Assembly (NCBI GenBank): GCA_963969345.1
Contig: OZ017769.1
Coordinates: 6,761,725-6,825,724, forward strand
Direction of reading: 5' to 3'
Length of the DNA stretch: 64,000 nt
Source of the DNA: Turbatrix aceti
Lineage: Eukaryota > Nematoda > Chromadorea > Rhabditida > Panagrolaimidae
Program-made: the position numbers and the translations under genes
Part shown: in pieces, positions 19,682 to 34,600 of the stretch
How positions within the stretch are numbered: position 1 is the first letter of the stretch
How the letters are laid out: each line of letters begins with the position of its first letter
Notes under the pieces: model-generated
Databases searched by the model: none
What the model was told of the DNA's origin: nothing
The model's input: the letters and a program-made list of their open reading frames with translations, nothing else

Positions 19682-22600
19682 ATGACACAGCTCGGTACGC
19701 GGAACGATGAGTTCCACACGCCGCTGCCGTCGCCGTCGGCGTCAATGTCCATGATTCCGCAGCGCCCGATCCCGGGACGTCGGGTGTCGCCCCGACGAGT
19801 GGTTTCTCAGGAAATGAACCCCCCGCCCGCCTCGAGGCTGCGTCGAGTGGCCCGTTCGTCGACGACTCGCCGGGTCATCCGACGCCTCTCGAGATTCTAC
19901 CATCGAGTGCGGGATCATGTCGTATCGCACATTCCACTCCTATCGCCGTCGCCGAGTTCGGCGCTTTCGTTGACGGCGCCGAATCATCTCTCGTCCCCCT
20001 GCAGCGATATGGACTCGCCGTGTGCTTCTGTGTTTGACGAGGTTGGTTTTCACCTGGGCCACCTGGATAAATTCAATTCAACTTTTAACAGATGGCCTTG
20101 TTTTGTATTTTTTGGGGATGATGGCCTTTTGGGGCCTCAAAAATTTCAAAAATTGATGTCTCTGTTTTTCTTTCGCGACTCAAAGTTATTTCCGTCTGCC
20201 ATTCTGTCTTGAATGCGTGTCGTCATCTTTTCGATTGTAGGCAACATTTTTTTTTCATAGCGATGGGATAAAGAGGAACAAACAAGAGACTCGCTCTCGT
20301 CCCAGCTCCCGGCCTCGGATGATGATGCAGTAGGGGAGGCAGATGTCGTCGGTGGTCGTCGAACGGTGCGAGACGCATTCAAAAATTATTTAATATTAGT
20401 TCGAGCGCCAAAACAGATGCAGCGACATGCCGTGTCTGTCTGACGATGATAACGCGCCGATGACAACTATGTACAATTTTTTATTTATTTAATTACGCCG
20501 CTCGCATGCTATGATAGATATTAGTAGCACGCGTCATGTTTGTCCTTGTCGGATGCTCTCGATAACGACAAATTTACTACCCGCTGTCGGAGGTCTTGTT
20601 TCAAGAGTCCCTGACTTGTCTGGTGACTTGGTGGCTCAAAATCTCTGTTGCGCCCACTGCTTTGGACATCCATGAATTATTCCTAAGACGTTTTTACCCG
20701 TTGGATTCTGCGCTTGCATGCACGACACGCAGCCATGCATAAGTGGTTGAATTTACGGGGGTTATGCCGGATGCCGTTATCAGTCGCGTGTGTTGCCGGA
20801 AGTGGTTTACGCTGGTCAGTGAATCTCGAACGCGAACGCGAACGGTTACGTGCCGTTTGTGTCCTTTCCAAAAGCTCGGAATTAAATATATTTTTTGGAC
20901 TTTATCCCTTATTTTGTTTGTACAGCGCACTGGATTACGTACAGTACAATTTTTTTTTGTAGCCGAAAGTTTGGTTGTTTCCTGGTTGTCAGGAAGTGAG
21001 TGAATGTAGCACTGGCGGATTTGGGTAGCAGAGCGTTTTGATCCGCGATCAACGACTACGACGAGCCTGATGTGAGGAAAAGTTCCTGTCGCGCATGGCC
21101 AGTTATTTCCAAACCCAACCAAGTTCGAAACTCAGCCACAAACCCGAAGGGAGGGAGGCTCGGGTTTAAAAACCACAAAATTTGCCTGATTAGATTCGAT
21201 CGCGCCCATTAACCCGAGGATAACATAATTGGCATCAGCCTGGTTTTTGGACTCGTAGGCGATGGATGTGCTCTCCAGGCTGTTTCGAGTATGTATGTTC
21301 TCTTGCTTCCATCTTCCATTTTCCAGAAAACCAGTCATCTCTCAGGGGCCTTGACCGCCGGGAATTGGCAGGATTTTACATAACAAATGGCATTTAATTG
21401 ATTTTGCCGGGATACCCGCGTGGATTTCGCAGAGGTTGCTGACTGAGTGAGTGCAGTCGTATCACTCGGAAGTTCCGTGTTTTTGTGTTCCTCATTGCTC
21501 GGGTTAAATTTCGTTTTTTCCCAGTTTTACCAAAAAAAATTTTGATTAAATGTTTATTCGACGCATAAAAGGCCTACATTCTAATTTCTTTGGAACACGG
21601 TATGATTAGACGATATTTTTCCACATGAGACCACATGCTAGATATTTTTCTACCTTGTTAGCCAATGACTTTTTTTTTTGTTTTTTAAGACCAAAAACAA
21701 GCACAGCGTTTTCCAAACAGAATCTAAATCTCTGGTTGACGGGTCTTGGTTTAGTGGGCCCTTTTCCTTTGGCATTACTTTTTTCTGAGCCGGTTTGTCG
21801 TTTTACGGAGGTTTGTTACCTGACGGGACTTTTCACAGGGTCCGTGGACACGCTGGATTGTGACGTGATTAGATATGCATGTCGGGCGACTGGCAGGAGC
21901 TCCTCGTTGGAGTGAAACGCTTGCGAGACCGGCCCACGGGCCAGGCGCTTCGCCCTGAGGCCCTGGACACAGAGACGCACCGCACCGGCTTTCGCGGTCG
22001 TGTTGCGGCTGCACAAAAAAAATTAAAAAGAACATAACTCTGATGTGAGCGTGATTTGTCATGCACGAACGAACGAAATCATGGTTCCGTTCTCTTTAAT
22101 TTCGGTAGTAGTGTCTCCGGTGCCGTGCCTGCCCCCTTCGTTTGGCTAATTACTTTTTTTTCGGGTATTGTACCTACGTATGTACATGTCATGCCAGAAG
22201 GCCATGTCATTCTCATAGGCGCCGTTAGGGCTCCTATGAGAAGCGTTCCCCGGTTCAGAAACCATGGTGCACCGCGCGCTGTGCAGCCAGCCGATCTTTT
22301 GATCACACCACCACTGAAATGATGCGGATTAGAAGTGAGTCGCGAGAAGAAGCTCGACTGTGCGCGGCTTAGGAGGCTTTCACTGGGGGTTATTCTCGCC
22401 CCTGACTTTTCTGACTTTTTAATTAGCGACCGCTAAGCTCTTCTAATTGCCGTTTGCGCACCAGTTGACATTTTTTGCAGTGACGTGTCCTACCAGTATG
22501 GAAACTTATTTTTATTCCGCGCGATGCCTGCGTGAACGAACGCAGGCAGTTTTGGCTTGACGACTGCTGACTGCTGATTGAATTATCCCGCGTGTTGTCG

Positions 22601-25600
22601 TGCCCTTGCGCGACAACGAGCTCGGGGGTGCCAAATGCAGCACACGCTCGTTTACACGCAGCCGGGGCAGCCTGGAGACGGAAAAACGAGCGCTTGGACA
22701 CGCTGGCGGCGATGATGATGGCTTAGGGATACGCGCTTGCATTTCCCGTTTTTTGTTTTTTTTTGACCGAGGAGAAATTGTATGAAAGTCGAGTGACACC
22801 CAATCCGTCGCCCGTCGCCCGTCGCTCGGCTGCCGAAGCAGCACCAGGTTGTTTACATCTCAGTCAGGCGAAGGAGCGGACTCTAGCTACGTGTGAAGTC
22901 TCGAAGAGGTGTATCTTCATTCACTCGGCATGGCTGCAGTCCCTACGGTGTACCCGCACTGCTCACGCTCGCGCTCGCTTGCTCGTTTTGTTTTTTTTTC
23001 TGCTTGCTTCGCGCGAAACGAAACAAAACAGAAGAGACGTCGTCGAAACTTTTGCCTGCCGGCTCTGGCCAAAGTGTTCGCTTCAATGCCCTGCATTTCG
23101 GGCAGCGTTTATTCGCGCTGCCCTCTTTTGTCGGTTCCGGGAACACAGTCCGGCCTTAGTTAACCCTCCAAACAAACGTCAGTCGTGACATCGAGATGAC
23201 TTGACAGCGTCGTGCTTCTGCCCCCCTTTTTTTTATCATGCGCCCTTCCGGAGTCGCACTTGTTGTCTCTTTTTTTACCCACCTTTTTTCTGCCTGCCGG
23301 TGGACGCCTAATTTTCCGTCTGGGTTGGCAACGGGCATCACTGCGGGCAACGATGGCGTCGGGGTCGTTTCAGGCGTCGGCATGGCCCCCGGCCCGTTGT
23401 TTCCTTTGCCCGACCCGTCCAACAAACAAACAAACGAACGCTGCGAACAAGGTTGTTCGTTTTGATTTGGTTGTTCGTATGCGTGCGCGTGACGCCCTTC
23501 CTTGTAACCGGGGTTTTTGGCGTGCTCGTTGTCGCGTTGCTCTGCTGCGTTTACCCGGCTAATCACATTTTGCCTCGCCGTGTTGAAGGCTGCCGAATCA
23601 GCGAGTGCATTGTCGGTCATGGCCGGCCTTCGACCCAAGTGAATTGAACCTCTCGTAATCTGTTCTGTTGTCAACGCCCCTTGTAATCCCCTTGTCACAT
23701 CACCACTACCGTCGTCGTTGGTGTCGCTGGTGTCGGCCTAATTGCCTTCCAGCACCCATCTCGGTATCAGTCGTCGTTCACGTTCATTCTCCAGTCCTTT
23801 TCCTTTTTGGACCCGACTCATAAGCAGCTCGTGGCCGGTCCATGCGTCTGCTCTCTCTCTGCTACTCACCTGTTACCCGTGATCAACGTCGCCATAATAA
23901 CAATCTCTGAACCATGCTGCAGTACTCAAAATCCTTCCGTCTCATCAGGGATCGAACCGAACACCTGTATGACCGTGCTCGCAAAAAGCTCACGTCTTCT
24001 TTTCGTGGGGAGAAGAGGAGCAAAGTAAGTTTTGGGTTGCACGTTTCGAAGAATTTCGTCTGCCTCGGTCTGATTTTCCAAACCCTTGCTTCGTTTTTTA
24101 TTACACCGATCGCTATCATTAAATCAATCAGGGATAGTTCGTCGCTATTGTTCTGCTCGCGGAGCCTCTTTTTGAAGGCAAACTTTGGACCAAAAAACCA
24201 GGCGCCATATTTGGTCGTCTGTTATGTATTCGATTCGAATTTCCTTTAATTGAAGATTAGCGAGGTCGAAGCCCCTGCCGTGCGCATTAATTAAAAAAAA
24301 AAACCCAAAGCGAACGAACACGCCCGAGATGAAGTTCAGGCAAGAAGACAACGACGACGTGATGCGGAAAGACCGAAGTTCGCAGTGGGGCTCAAAATAA
24401 CCCGTGAAACATTATTAGACTATTCTTCATCCCGTGAAACGAGGGGGGATCACAAGATGATTGCCTTTGCCAGGGACAAGCTTATCAAAAACGCAATAAT
24501 TTTGCCTGCTTTTTGCTCTGCCCTGCGGTCGTGTAACGGGATTGATTACTTTCAATTGTCCCGTTGTGCATGGCTTTGCTCCCGCACAAAGGAAGCTGGA
24601 AGAATTGGGAGTACACAAACCTCAGCTGTCGTCCGGGACCTTAGGTAGAGGCCGGGCCGGGACCTCACTTTTGTGCATCCTAGGTTCTACCGGGAGTTTT
24701 TTGGGCGAACAAAGAAGCGTGAATCGAAAAGCAACCGTTGTACTGCTATTTTAAGAGTTGTTTGCTTGTTTATTTGTTTGTTGCAAGCAGGATGAGGATG
24801 CTGACAGCCTGCAGCATTGAGCCGGGTTGTGGGATGACAAAAAACAGCTGGACAAGCTCGAGTGTGCTGGATGGATTGATCTGTGCTCTGGTTGCAGAAT
24901 GAAAAATAGAGACAAAACATTTTTTGCAGCATACATAAATAAAAAAATGCATTTCAAGTTTACATAATTATGATAATGAAAATGACACTCGCTTTATCTT
25001 TAGCACCCAGAAAGATACATCGCCATCGAAGACTACGAAGCAACCGTCGTCGATCACATCAGCGTGCGGCAGGGCGAAACCGTCGAAGTCAGTTGCTGAT
25101 TACAATTTCTAAAAATCGCCTAACCAGCTGTTCTTCAGATCTTGGACAGATTGTCCGCCGGCCAGGAGGTCTTTCCAGTCGCCGTCGTAGATGCCGAGAC
25201 AAATCAGCCGTCCACGCGTCGGGGCAACGTGCCGTCACGCGTCTTGGCCCCTCTGCGCAACCCGCCGTCTCCCTCAAGCGCCATGCCGTCGCCTCGCCTG
25301 GACGACGGCCCCGCTTCTGCCAATGGTTGGTTTATGAAATCTCTGACTGACTGAGATTTATTTCAAAAGTGAAGTGTCCCCTTTCCTGCAAAAAAATCAT
25401 GGGTTCCGGCGTGAGCTGCGGTTGGGGGTCCCCGTTTCCTGAGACACGGGTGAGTTCACGGTGGCAACGGCACCGCTGCTCGCCTGGCACCTTACTGTCC
25501 TTTCCAACTGGCTCTCAGTAGCCGTGCTCGCTTTGCTTTCCTTTCTTCGAAACTTTCTGCGACTTATGAAATACACATGACTCGCGCTGCTGTCCGCTCC

Positions 25601-28600
25601 TCTTCTTCGAAGCAGTGTGAACTTGACTAGATTGGCCAGGGGGCAGGACACGGCACGTGCGGTGCCTGACACGTGCAGCACAGGGCTCAGAGATTCATTC
25701 CTAAACCGGATGACAGCCCGTTTCGAAGCAGGCAGATTTTTTTAATTTGAGCAATTAATCTCGTTCTCGTCCTCCTGGCGTGGAAGTTGGTCTCTGCCTC
25801 TCTCCCCTGGTGCTATTTCGAGTTCAAATCCGTGAAATATTTAATTTTGAATGAAATGAAAGAGCACGCGCGCGTTGTCCCTTCTTACGGATGCTTGCCT
25901 GGTGGAGGCGGAGGGAGTTAATGAAGATTGGCGCCGCTGGCCTGACGAGATTCTCTCTCCTACGCGGTTACTCATCTGTAGCTTATCTTTATTCGTCCTT
26001 GGCTTATCCTAGTCTCTCAAATTTGACAATTTCGCGCCTCCGCTACGATCGCTTTTTTTTGTTCCACGCTTGTTTTAGGCTGTTTTTGGTCGCTGAACCC
26101 ACCCAACTTTTGCGTGGTCCTTTCTCGAGTCGGTAATTAACGTAATTACCCAACGCAGATTGACTATGCATGCTTGGCTTTAAAACCTGGCAAGTTGAGT
26201 AGGTGGCACGTACGTCAGATTGCTCCAAAAAGAGCCCTGCAGTCCGGGAAAACACCTGCTCGGGCGGCATGCGCGTCTCACCCAAGATTCGTAAACGCGC
26301 GTCTCATTTATTGCGAGCTGTTTTGTACTTGACGTGTTTTTGCCGCCTTTCACTCGGCACTCTTGCGCTGCGTGCGCTGCGCTGCCGGCACGTGGTGACA
26401 GGTCACGTCAGGTGCCAGACCGTCGCAAACCGCAAACAAGAGGATGCGACACTGCTTTTTGTGTGGCAGTTTGCGAGTTGCGGACGGCGGCGGTGGCGAC
26501 GGGCTATTTCTAGACATCGTCCGGCCTACGTCATGGCGCAGCGTTGCTCCAAGCGGTCGAAATCTCACTTTTTAGAGGACGTTCGCCACCGCCACTGCGG
26601 TCCGCCCTGTGTGACTGGTCGAAAAAAAAAGTAAAAGAGCCCTGGCGTGTTTTTATGAGCCAGTCCGTCATCTTCCTTGTCGGCATGCTTTTCCGTTTTA
26701 AGCTCACTCAGTCTCAGTCAGCGGTGACATTTGTCTACCCGGGTTGACGGTTGACGATTCAGTCGGCATTGCGGTAACTATTTATTTAAAACATTGCCCG
26801 TGCCTCGGGGCGAGTAGACGTGCAGGAGAGGCGGAGGCGATTATTGCGCGGTCTCTACACAAAGTCTTGCACTCCACTCCGCAGGCCAGGCATCGTCCGA
26901 GGCAGAGGCAACGGACGAGAGCCGTCTTATCCCTTCTCGACTTTTGCGGTCGTTCCTATTTCGTCGAAATGCCGTTCGTTTTGTGTTTCTTTCCGAAATC
27001 ACTTCATTTCTTGGATCTCCTATTTTTTGGGATGCACATTTGTGCAGTCTCGTGAATTTGTAATTCTCGTTCGTCGGTCGACATCCCGCTTATTAGCCTA
27101 GCCGCCCGAGGCACAAGACTCTCGCCCCACGAAGGTGTAGTTACCAGTAGTTGTCCGCTCCCGGCGTCTAATTGAGTGTTTTCGCCGTCGAAAACACCGT
27201 CGAGCGAAGGAACTGTTATTATAGATACTTACTTCCACGTGACGATGTTTCCCGTAGCCCGGAGATTTGTGAGAGGCGGGTCCGAGTGAGTTGTTTCCTT
27301 GTTTTTGTCACTGCCTATTTCGTGTAGAGCTTGATATGTATGTCGTCGCCATGTCTTTTTTTATGGTGCCTAAATAGCATCACAAGAGTTTGTTTTTGGG
27401 GGTGTTGTGTGGCCAGGCCGTGTTTTTGCTGCGACAACTTCCCAGCGATACAATTTCCGTTTTTGTCGGAGCATCTATACCGCCGTGTTTAGGCGACGTG
27501 CCTTCGTTGGGGGCCAATGGCCAGAAGCTAAAGCCGTGTGTTTTGCTCAGCTCGCGGCAGAGCAAGGTAGAGCGAAGCTGGGACAAAACGTCTTCCGGAT
27601 TTGATTTTTGCTAACTAAGTCGTTGGATTTCATCGATCACGTGAATCTCATTGCCTCTGGCATGCCCCGGTGATGTCAGTGATATCTCGAGTCTTCTCTC
27701 TTCGTGGAATGACAAAACATTGCGGGACTTAACGAATAACTCTTGCGTGTATGTCTCCAGAGTGCCGGTGAAACAAACTTCTTCGATAGCCATTTGCAGC
27801 CGGCAGTAGCAGTATAGCTAAATTGCACGCGTTCAATAACAGACATTTACGTTGGGGTCAACCGGTGAGCACGTACACTAATAAATTGGGGGTGGGTGAC
27901 TCAACGGCACCACGTAATCGGTGTCTCGTCTGATCACCACTTCCGTGAATTGTATTTTTTTCTGATTTTTTAACACGCTTTTTTCTGTGTATTAGTGCCC
28001 GGTGTACAAATTGGACGTCGGACGTCATTTTTGTGGTTGTTTTACGTAATATTATTTTTTGCATTATTTTTGCATTTGCGCCGGTGGGGATTCGTCTCTA
28101 TAGCTTCCCGTAAGCTGCAGAGCCCCTCTGGCTGAGACCATTTTATGCTGTTTTCTTAATCTTTGAGCTGGCCGTGACGCGAGGGGCTCTTGTGGAATTG
28201 GAAGTTCCAAGGTTCGCTTCTTTGCTCTTAACGAGTGCGTAAGTGCTCACAGAGCGTTTCAGAATCAGTCATTAGCTTACACAACAGTTCACGCTTAATT
28301 GAATAATCTGGTTAATGACCCGAACTATTGATTTGTTGATTGACTCATTTTTTTATCTGGGCTTTGGTTTGATTCACGTTTTCCAAATTTTGCTCGGTGC
28401 AGATTTCTGGATCGACCAAATCATTGCATCAGACTTGCACGCGGTTCATCTGACGTGATTGGCTCGGGATCTGTCTTGTTTCACGCGTCCGGGGGGCAAG
28501 GAGGCCTCCCGACTGTCAGGAGGGCTGTTGACAGGATGCAAACCCTCTCCCGGAAAAAAAACGAAAGAAGAAAGACGGATGCGCGGCTGCGCTCTGTTTT

Positions 28601-31600
28601 ATCGCATGTTCAACGCCTGCTGCGTGGACCTGCCTGCTCTCGAGGCACGCGCGCATGCGACGTGCAGGTGAGGCGGCGCGTTGAGTGCTGCGTCTCTGCG
28701 GTGTGCGGATGGATCAAAATTAAGTTGAGGTTTAAACGAGCAAGTAAACAGGAAGCGAAATGGATGGATTGATTGGGGCGACACACGGGGGGCTCTTCTG
28801 CTTGCTAGTCCATCGACTGCGTCGACGAAGATGAGCTGGTGTTTTTTGCCTCTTGTTTGTCGGATTTTGTGATAATAACAACCCCAGTTGACAGACAAAG
28901 CCCCCGTCTATCCTGTTTTGTTTTGTTTTCGACCGAGTCATCCATCGTTCCGGTGAGCGACTCACCTGTCTCTTCTTACCTTCCGGATCAGCTCCCAAGT
29001 ATGCAGAATGCCCTTCCTCAATCGATGAGATGACGTTGTTTATCCAGAAGGGCTCTATTGATTTCGTTCCGGACATCACCTTTCCCCACGGGCACGTTCT
29101 ATTTTCATCCGAGGCCATGGCTGCAGCCGGCGCTTATTGCACGGCAGGATTGAAATTTGCTTTCAAGTGACGCCACGGAATGGCGCGCTTCATTAGGACT
29201 AGCTGGAGCGCCTTAGAGGGTGATGACAGCACTTCTTTTTACATAAATGCACATCCGGTTTGCTTTTGGGAAGGACTTTGTGGATGCCGTGCAATTAGTT
29301 GCAATAATAATTTATACACACATAATTTCTCGTGACTGCTACTGCTTGATTTTAGACTTTGATACACATACACGTAGCCCAAATCATGTGTCTGACTGAG
29401 AGCGTGGCATTTGTGAAACTGAATGACTCTTTGATATTTATTTGAAATTTTTTCTTACGAAAACGTTTTTTAAAGCATGATTCGGAGGCGTTTGGGGGTG
29501 TCTGTATGAACTGTCATTTGTTTTGTGTCTCTAGCGCGCCCGTGTGCCGTTGATTGTTTGCGATCTGGTTTTTCTATTGCTATTTATTCTTGAGGGGTTG
29601 CGCCGTTGCCGACCACCCACGATGCCGAAGCTTATCAAGCGCTCAAAGACGGTTGACACGACGTCGTCGCCGCCAACCTCCCAGCGATCGGGGAGCATCG
29701 CGGACGGCGGCATCACCCTCTCGCCGTCCCGCCACCACCTGCAGCCCATACAGATCGTGACGCCCAACGGCAGCCACAACAGCCATGGCAACCACCGCGA
29801 CGGTCCATCGACTAGTTCGCCGCCGACCGCGTCGTCCAAGAAGCAACGCTGGTCGTTTGCGCTCAAAAAGCGCTGGTTTTCGTCATCATCGAACCGGTCG
29901 TCTCGGAACCCCTCCGAGGACCTCGAATCGCCCACATCGATGTTGTCGGCCGGCGGTGTTGTGCTCAACTTTCCTCAAATCACGACACTTGGCCCTCCCA
30001 CTATTTCAGGTCTCTCTTTGGACCCAACCTACCGCAACTCACGGGGACCTCTTTTTTTTGGTATTGGGCAAAAAAAATTGAATGGAAAAATTGAAAACCA
30101 AAACAACCTGGCGGTGTTTTGTGCGCGACGACGACGTAAATGTTTGTTTCTTTTCAGAGCCGAGTTGTTCCAACCCCGACCGCCCGACTACTCCCCACGA
30201 CTCGCCCCATACCGGCTCGACGCCCAAGCGAACCTCCATTCGGTGAGTTAAACAGTTTTCCATCCGTGTTGCTCATGGACAAGAATTGCCTCTATCTTTT
30301 TGTCGTTCTCGGGAGGCTTACTTACTTAGTTGATGCGCGGGTGCGGGTTTTAGCTCATCTGATGTCATCTTTGTAGCAAAATTGTAGGTAGTTTTGACAA
30401 TTGTAACAAGTGCCGAGGGGTCGGGAACGATTTATGTTTTTAAGTCGTTGATGGCACTTTGTTTACCTCCGGAAATTGTCCGGGGTGCTAATCTCCACTT
30501 CTCGGCACAAATGACAGCTTTTAAAGTCGTTTTTTTGTCTTTTTTGACGTCGCGCGGGGATCCGTATTTGACCCGGAAGGAGGAAGGTGAGCTAGAAAGT
30601 AGCTGGTTTCTTTGAACTTCCCAGCAAGTTAGAGGGAGGAGGGTTAACAGATTCGTTATAAAAGGTTCCCGACTGCTTCGACTTCTTTGTTACCTTCATC
30701 TTAGCACCCGAGAAAAATTTTTGCGCGTCAACTTTCTGTCTCGTTTCATTTTCATTTTGCGCGTATCTCTGCGGCATAGGCGAAGAAGGAGTTCTTCGGA
30801 TAAATGCAACAAGCGCGCATCAGTTCTCTTTCGCTGAAAATGTGAAAATGGAATTTGATGACGTAATTTCAATTGCGGCAACCAGAACGAACGCCTCTGG
30901 GCGGTGGCGGGGGCACGCACGTGTGTAGAAGCGAGTTTGCGTGAGACCGGATGAGTTGCCAGAGAAGATCACGTCGGGCGCGGTCATCCGTGCGTGAAAG
31001 GCCTCCCCTGCGCATGCGCGCATGACTCACTGCCCTGCCAGCCAGCCTAGGGGCGATGGATGTCACGACAGCCACTAGCATCTGCTCTATCGCCAGCCGC
31101 CATTGATCGAATTGAATCGACGCAGCAGCCAGCGTGACTCTCGCGTAAGCCAAGGCAAACAGAGAACACGCAGCACAGCTGTTTTAAGTCGATCCCGCGG
31201 GTGAAGTTTGTTCTTGATCGGCCAGCTGTGTGGTAGTGGTTGTTGGAGGCACGGCGGACACACCCGAGGATACTTGGCCTCTCGTTGTTGCTCGTGTTTC
31301 TTTTCCAACCCCGGCACACTCATTTGCCTTGCATCTTTCTTGTCTTCCGCTGTTTTTTTCCTCCTGGCAAAAGGCCGACGACGCCGGCGAGTAACAGCGC
31401 TGTGAGTGTGAGTGATTTTGCCTCCCTCCGCCGCTATCGCCCCTCGTCCGGCTGTCTCCCGCGTGTAGATCAGTCCGCCCAACAGGCAGCAGGTCGCCGT
31501 CACCGACTTCGACACCATCGTCACCGGCTTGGATCTTTCCAACTTTCGAAGGCGGCAAGGGCCAGCATCTTGTCGCCAGCCATGTCTATGATCGGCCGAA

Positions 31601-34600
31601 TTTTCTCCCGCTACTGGCCGCCCACCCGACGCTACGGGCATCGCGAGATGACCGACGTCGTCGCCCTCGACGACCCCGATGTCCTCGGAGTGCAGCAGAC
31701 CTCGACGGCGACGTACTTCGACGACAAAAGGTACCAATGCCCCCGCGGATAGGCTTTTTGGCGCTTTCTAGGTTTCACGGACGCAGACCAGTGACCGCGT
31801 TTCTTCATTGACTGCGTCAACGAACGAGATAAACTAATTTCCTCCTCTCTTTTTTTTTGCCCGGCAAGATGCTCGCTTTTTCGAGGCGCAGTTTGTCTGA
31901 CAAAAAAAGATGCTGGGGCTCAATGCAAAAGTTTATATTAAAATACATACTACGTGCCACGTATGTATCGCAACTGCAAATAAATAACTGGCTCTCTTTT
32001 CTTTTTGCCGCGGGCCAGCTTATGAGCCATGATGCCAGTTTGGATTTTCTGCACCGCTAAAAAAAGGCCGTCTGCTTCTTTTTGGGGCTTCAGGTGATTC
32101 GAATGCTTCGTAGGTGGTTTGTCTCTGTGAGCCCGTCTGGCGGCAATTTGTTTTGATTTTGGATGCACCGGCGCTGTAATCCGGGAGAGGACAGCGCGTC
32201 TTATGCTAGGGGGACTTTTTGAAATGTGCTGGATGCTATGGATTGTCGTCGGCCCGGATTTATCAGGCATAAGGACACTCAAGACGTCTGAGTGCCGTGC
32301 TTCCGCGAATTGCTTCTGCCCATCTCGTTATGAAACGCATCTTGTTCTGGCCTTTATCAAGGAGTCTTCTCCTCACATCAGCGTCCTCAAATAATTGAGT
32401 TTTGCGTGGCCACGACGGAAGAGAGGCACATGCCGAGCGCGAAAAACGGCTTTGCGCCAGCCAAGACGCCAGGCCGGGTCCGTGAAAGCGCGCTCACACG
32501 CGTCCGTGGAGTAGGCCCTTTTGCCGGTGGCGACGGTGGCGGTGGCTGCGTGCTTGCTGTGGCTGGCTTCTCCGAGAATAGTGCTTCTCTTCTCCTTTCC
32601 ACTGCTCTTTTTTCTCCGCGCCTGGATGCATCGTGTGTCTACCACGTTGCCACCGCTGCTGCCGGAGCCGCCGCTGGCTATCAGGCCGCATTGTGTGCGG
32701 CAGCGGGGCCGTCGTCATCGAGCGCCGAGCGTTGCCCATCTCCGCTCACGCCTGCTTGCGTTGCCTGCCTTGAGGCCGTGCTACGGCTCAGACGGGCTTA
32801 GTTCTAACACCCGCCTGCGGCCATGTGTGCGGCGATGAGGTCACACAGCAAGAAGCCTTGTCCTCTTCGTTTGTTTCTCTCTCTCTCGGAAAATTGAGTC
32901 GCGAGACACGACTGCGAACGAGGCGAAACCAGGCGAGGCGTTTATGCGTGAGGAAGTTTTGCGCCGTCGTGCCGGATATCCCGCCTAGGCCTTTGGATCC
33001 AGAATATTGCTCCCGATGCGTGAAAATAGTGATGACCGATTTTTTTGCTCTTGTACTCTCATATTTGCGCTCAAAGTCCGTAGGTCATATTTTTTTGATT
33101 CTTCCGTAGAAGTAAATTTTTTCTTGGTTGTTGCACGCATTTTTTGATGTTTTTAGATTCTCCGTTAATTCCGATTTTAGCCAGGTAAAAAGCTTTCAAC
33201 GCGTGCACTCACTGGTTGCCTAGCTGTTTATGGATGTCATTAGTGCCAAGACTGGATTGACTGCTCTGTCGGAGCTTTGTTGCTTGCTTAATTGTGTTTT
33301 TTTTTCATGCTCGCACTGGCGTACTTATTATCATTTTTGTCGTTATCAAAATTCCATTTTCTGTGTGACGTCTGACAAGTACAGCCGCCACTTTGCCCGG
33401 GGCCTTCTGAATGCTCGTTCGACGCGCGCGCATTGCATTGGGTTAGACAAAGTGTTCGTACTTTATCCATGCCTTCTGCTTTCGTTTAACCGGGACATTA
33501 GTCATTGCAACTTGACAGGGTCTCACTTTTGGCCATAGTCGATGATTTAGGCGAAATGGGCATACGCGCTGTTGCCCGGCTTGATTCTTGACTTTTGCTT
33601 ACTTTTCTACGCTTTGGCTTACGATCGAAAGCAGCATCAGCTGTTCTGCGCGTAAACACAGACTCTCGATAATCGTGAAAAACACAACAAGCTCTATAAT
33701 GCTTTTTTTCGACTCCAAAGAAGATTTCTGATTCAATTCTTGTTTTTTTGGCATTCTTAGACGCAGATGAGCTCTGTTATTCCCGGAAAGTAGTTTGGAC
33801 AGGGATATCGAAGGTACAAACAATTTTTGCGACCTATAGAGTCAGATGTTACGCATGCTTTGTTTTGATGCTAAAAAAGTCGAGAGAATGGGACCCGAGC
33901 GGGGTGCCATTCGAATTTTGGAGCCGGCCGCGTCATTTCATAGCACATAGCATAGATAATTCGTCACTTGTTCTACAAAAGTTTGCAGTGCAATAATGGT
34001 GCAGGGGACAAAGAGGGCGTGAGGCCGGGCCGGGCCGGTGGTTGTTCCCAAAATTACACACACCTTTGCTTTGCAGCCGTTTCTTCCACAACTCGCACTC
34101 AGGCGACAAATCGTCATCGGCGGCGTCGACAACAGCAGCGTCGTCGTCGAATCACCACTCTCCGATCCCGGGCAAGAAGTCGTCCGTCTCCGCGGTACCC
34201 GGAGAATCCACTTCGCCTCGCTCCGCTGCCGGTAGTCGGCTCTCAGGACAAATCTCCGTCACTCCACCGGTCGACGACGCCGCTTCGTCGTCAACTGCCT
34301 TCTCTCCGCGTGAAGACAGTGCTCGAGAGGTTTGTTTGCTTTCCGGGTCATTTTTTGATTTTTTTTTTGTCTGATCGGAGCGCGCAACGTAAATCACGTC
34401 GGGCTTTTTCTATTCATGTTTTTCTTCCGCCGCCAAAATGACCATGAAAAAAGAGACGCCATGGAAGGGGAGGGCTTTATCGAATTTGCTGACGTTGCCG
34501 TCGCCGTCGCCGTTGCCGTTGCTGGCAACGACAACTACAACGACGACAACCATGACACGTTCATTATCTCCAATTTAGAAGACTCCGTCCGGCGTTCGTT

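Larger units (their letters stand above)
25326..30157 (+). other. Large intron containing candidate alternative promoters of the exchange-factor gene
   Basis: 4.8 kb intron of the long form. Candidate alternative first exons at 27245-27285, 28579-28667 and 29622-30009 lie in it. No minus-strand gene was recognised. AT-rich and GC-rich segments alternate, and the GC-rich ones tend to flank the candidate first exons. Confidence 0.5.

Noticed and set aside
23940..23965. Reverse-strand GGTTCGATCCC resembling a tRNA B box
   Set aside because: It lies inside a coding exon of the exchange-factor gene, and no A box or cloverleaf could be built around it.
25815..25840. GTTCAAATCC, a tRNA T-loop-like sequence
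   Set aside because: No matching acceptor stem, D arm or anticodon arm at the right distances.
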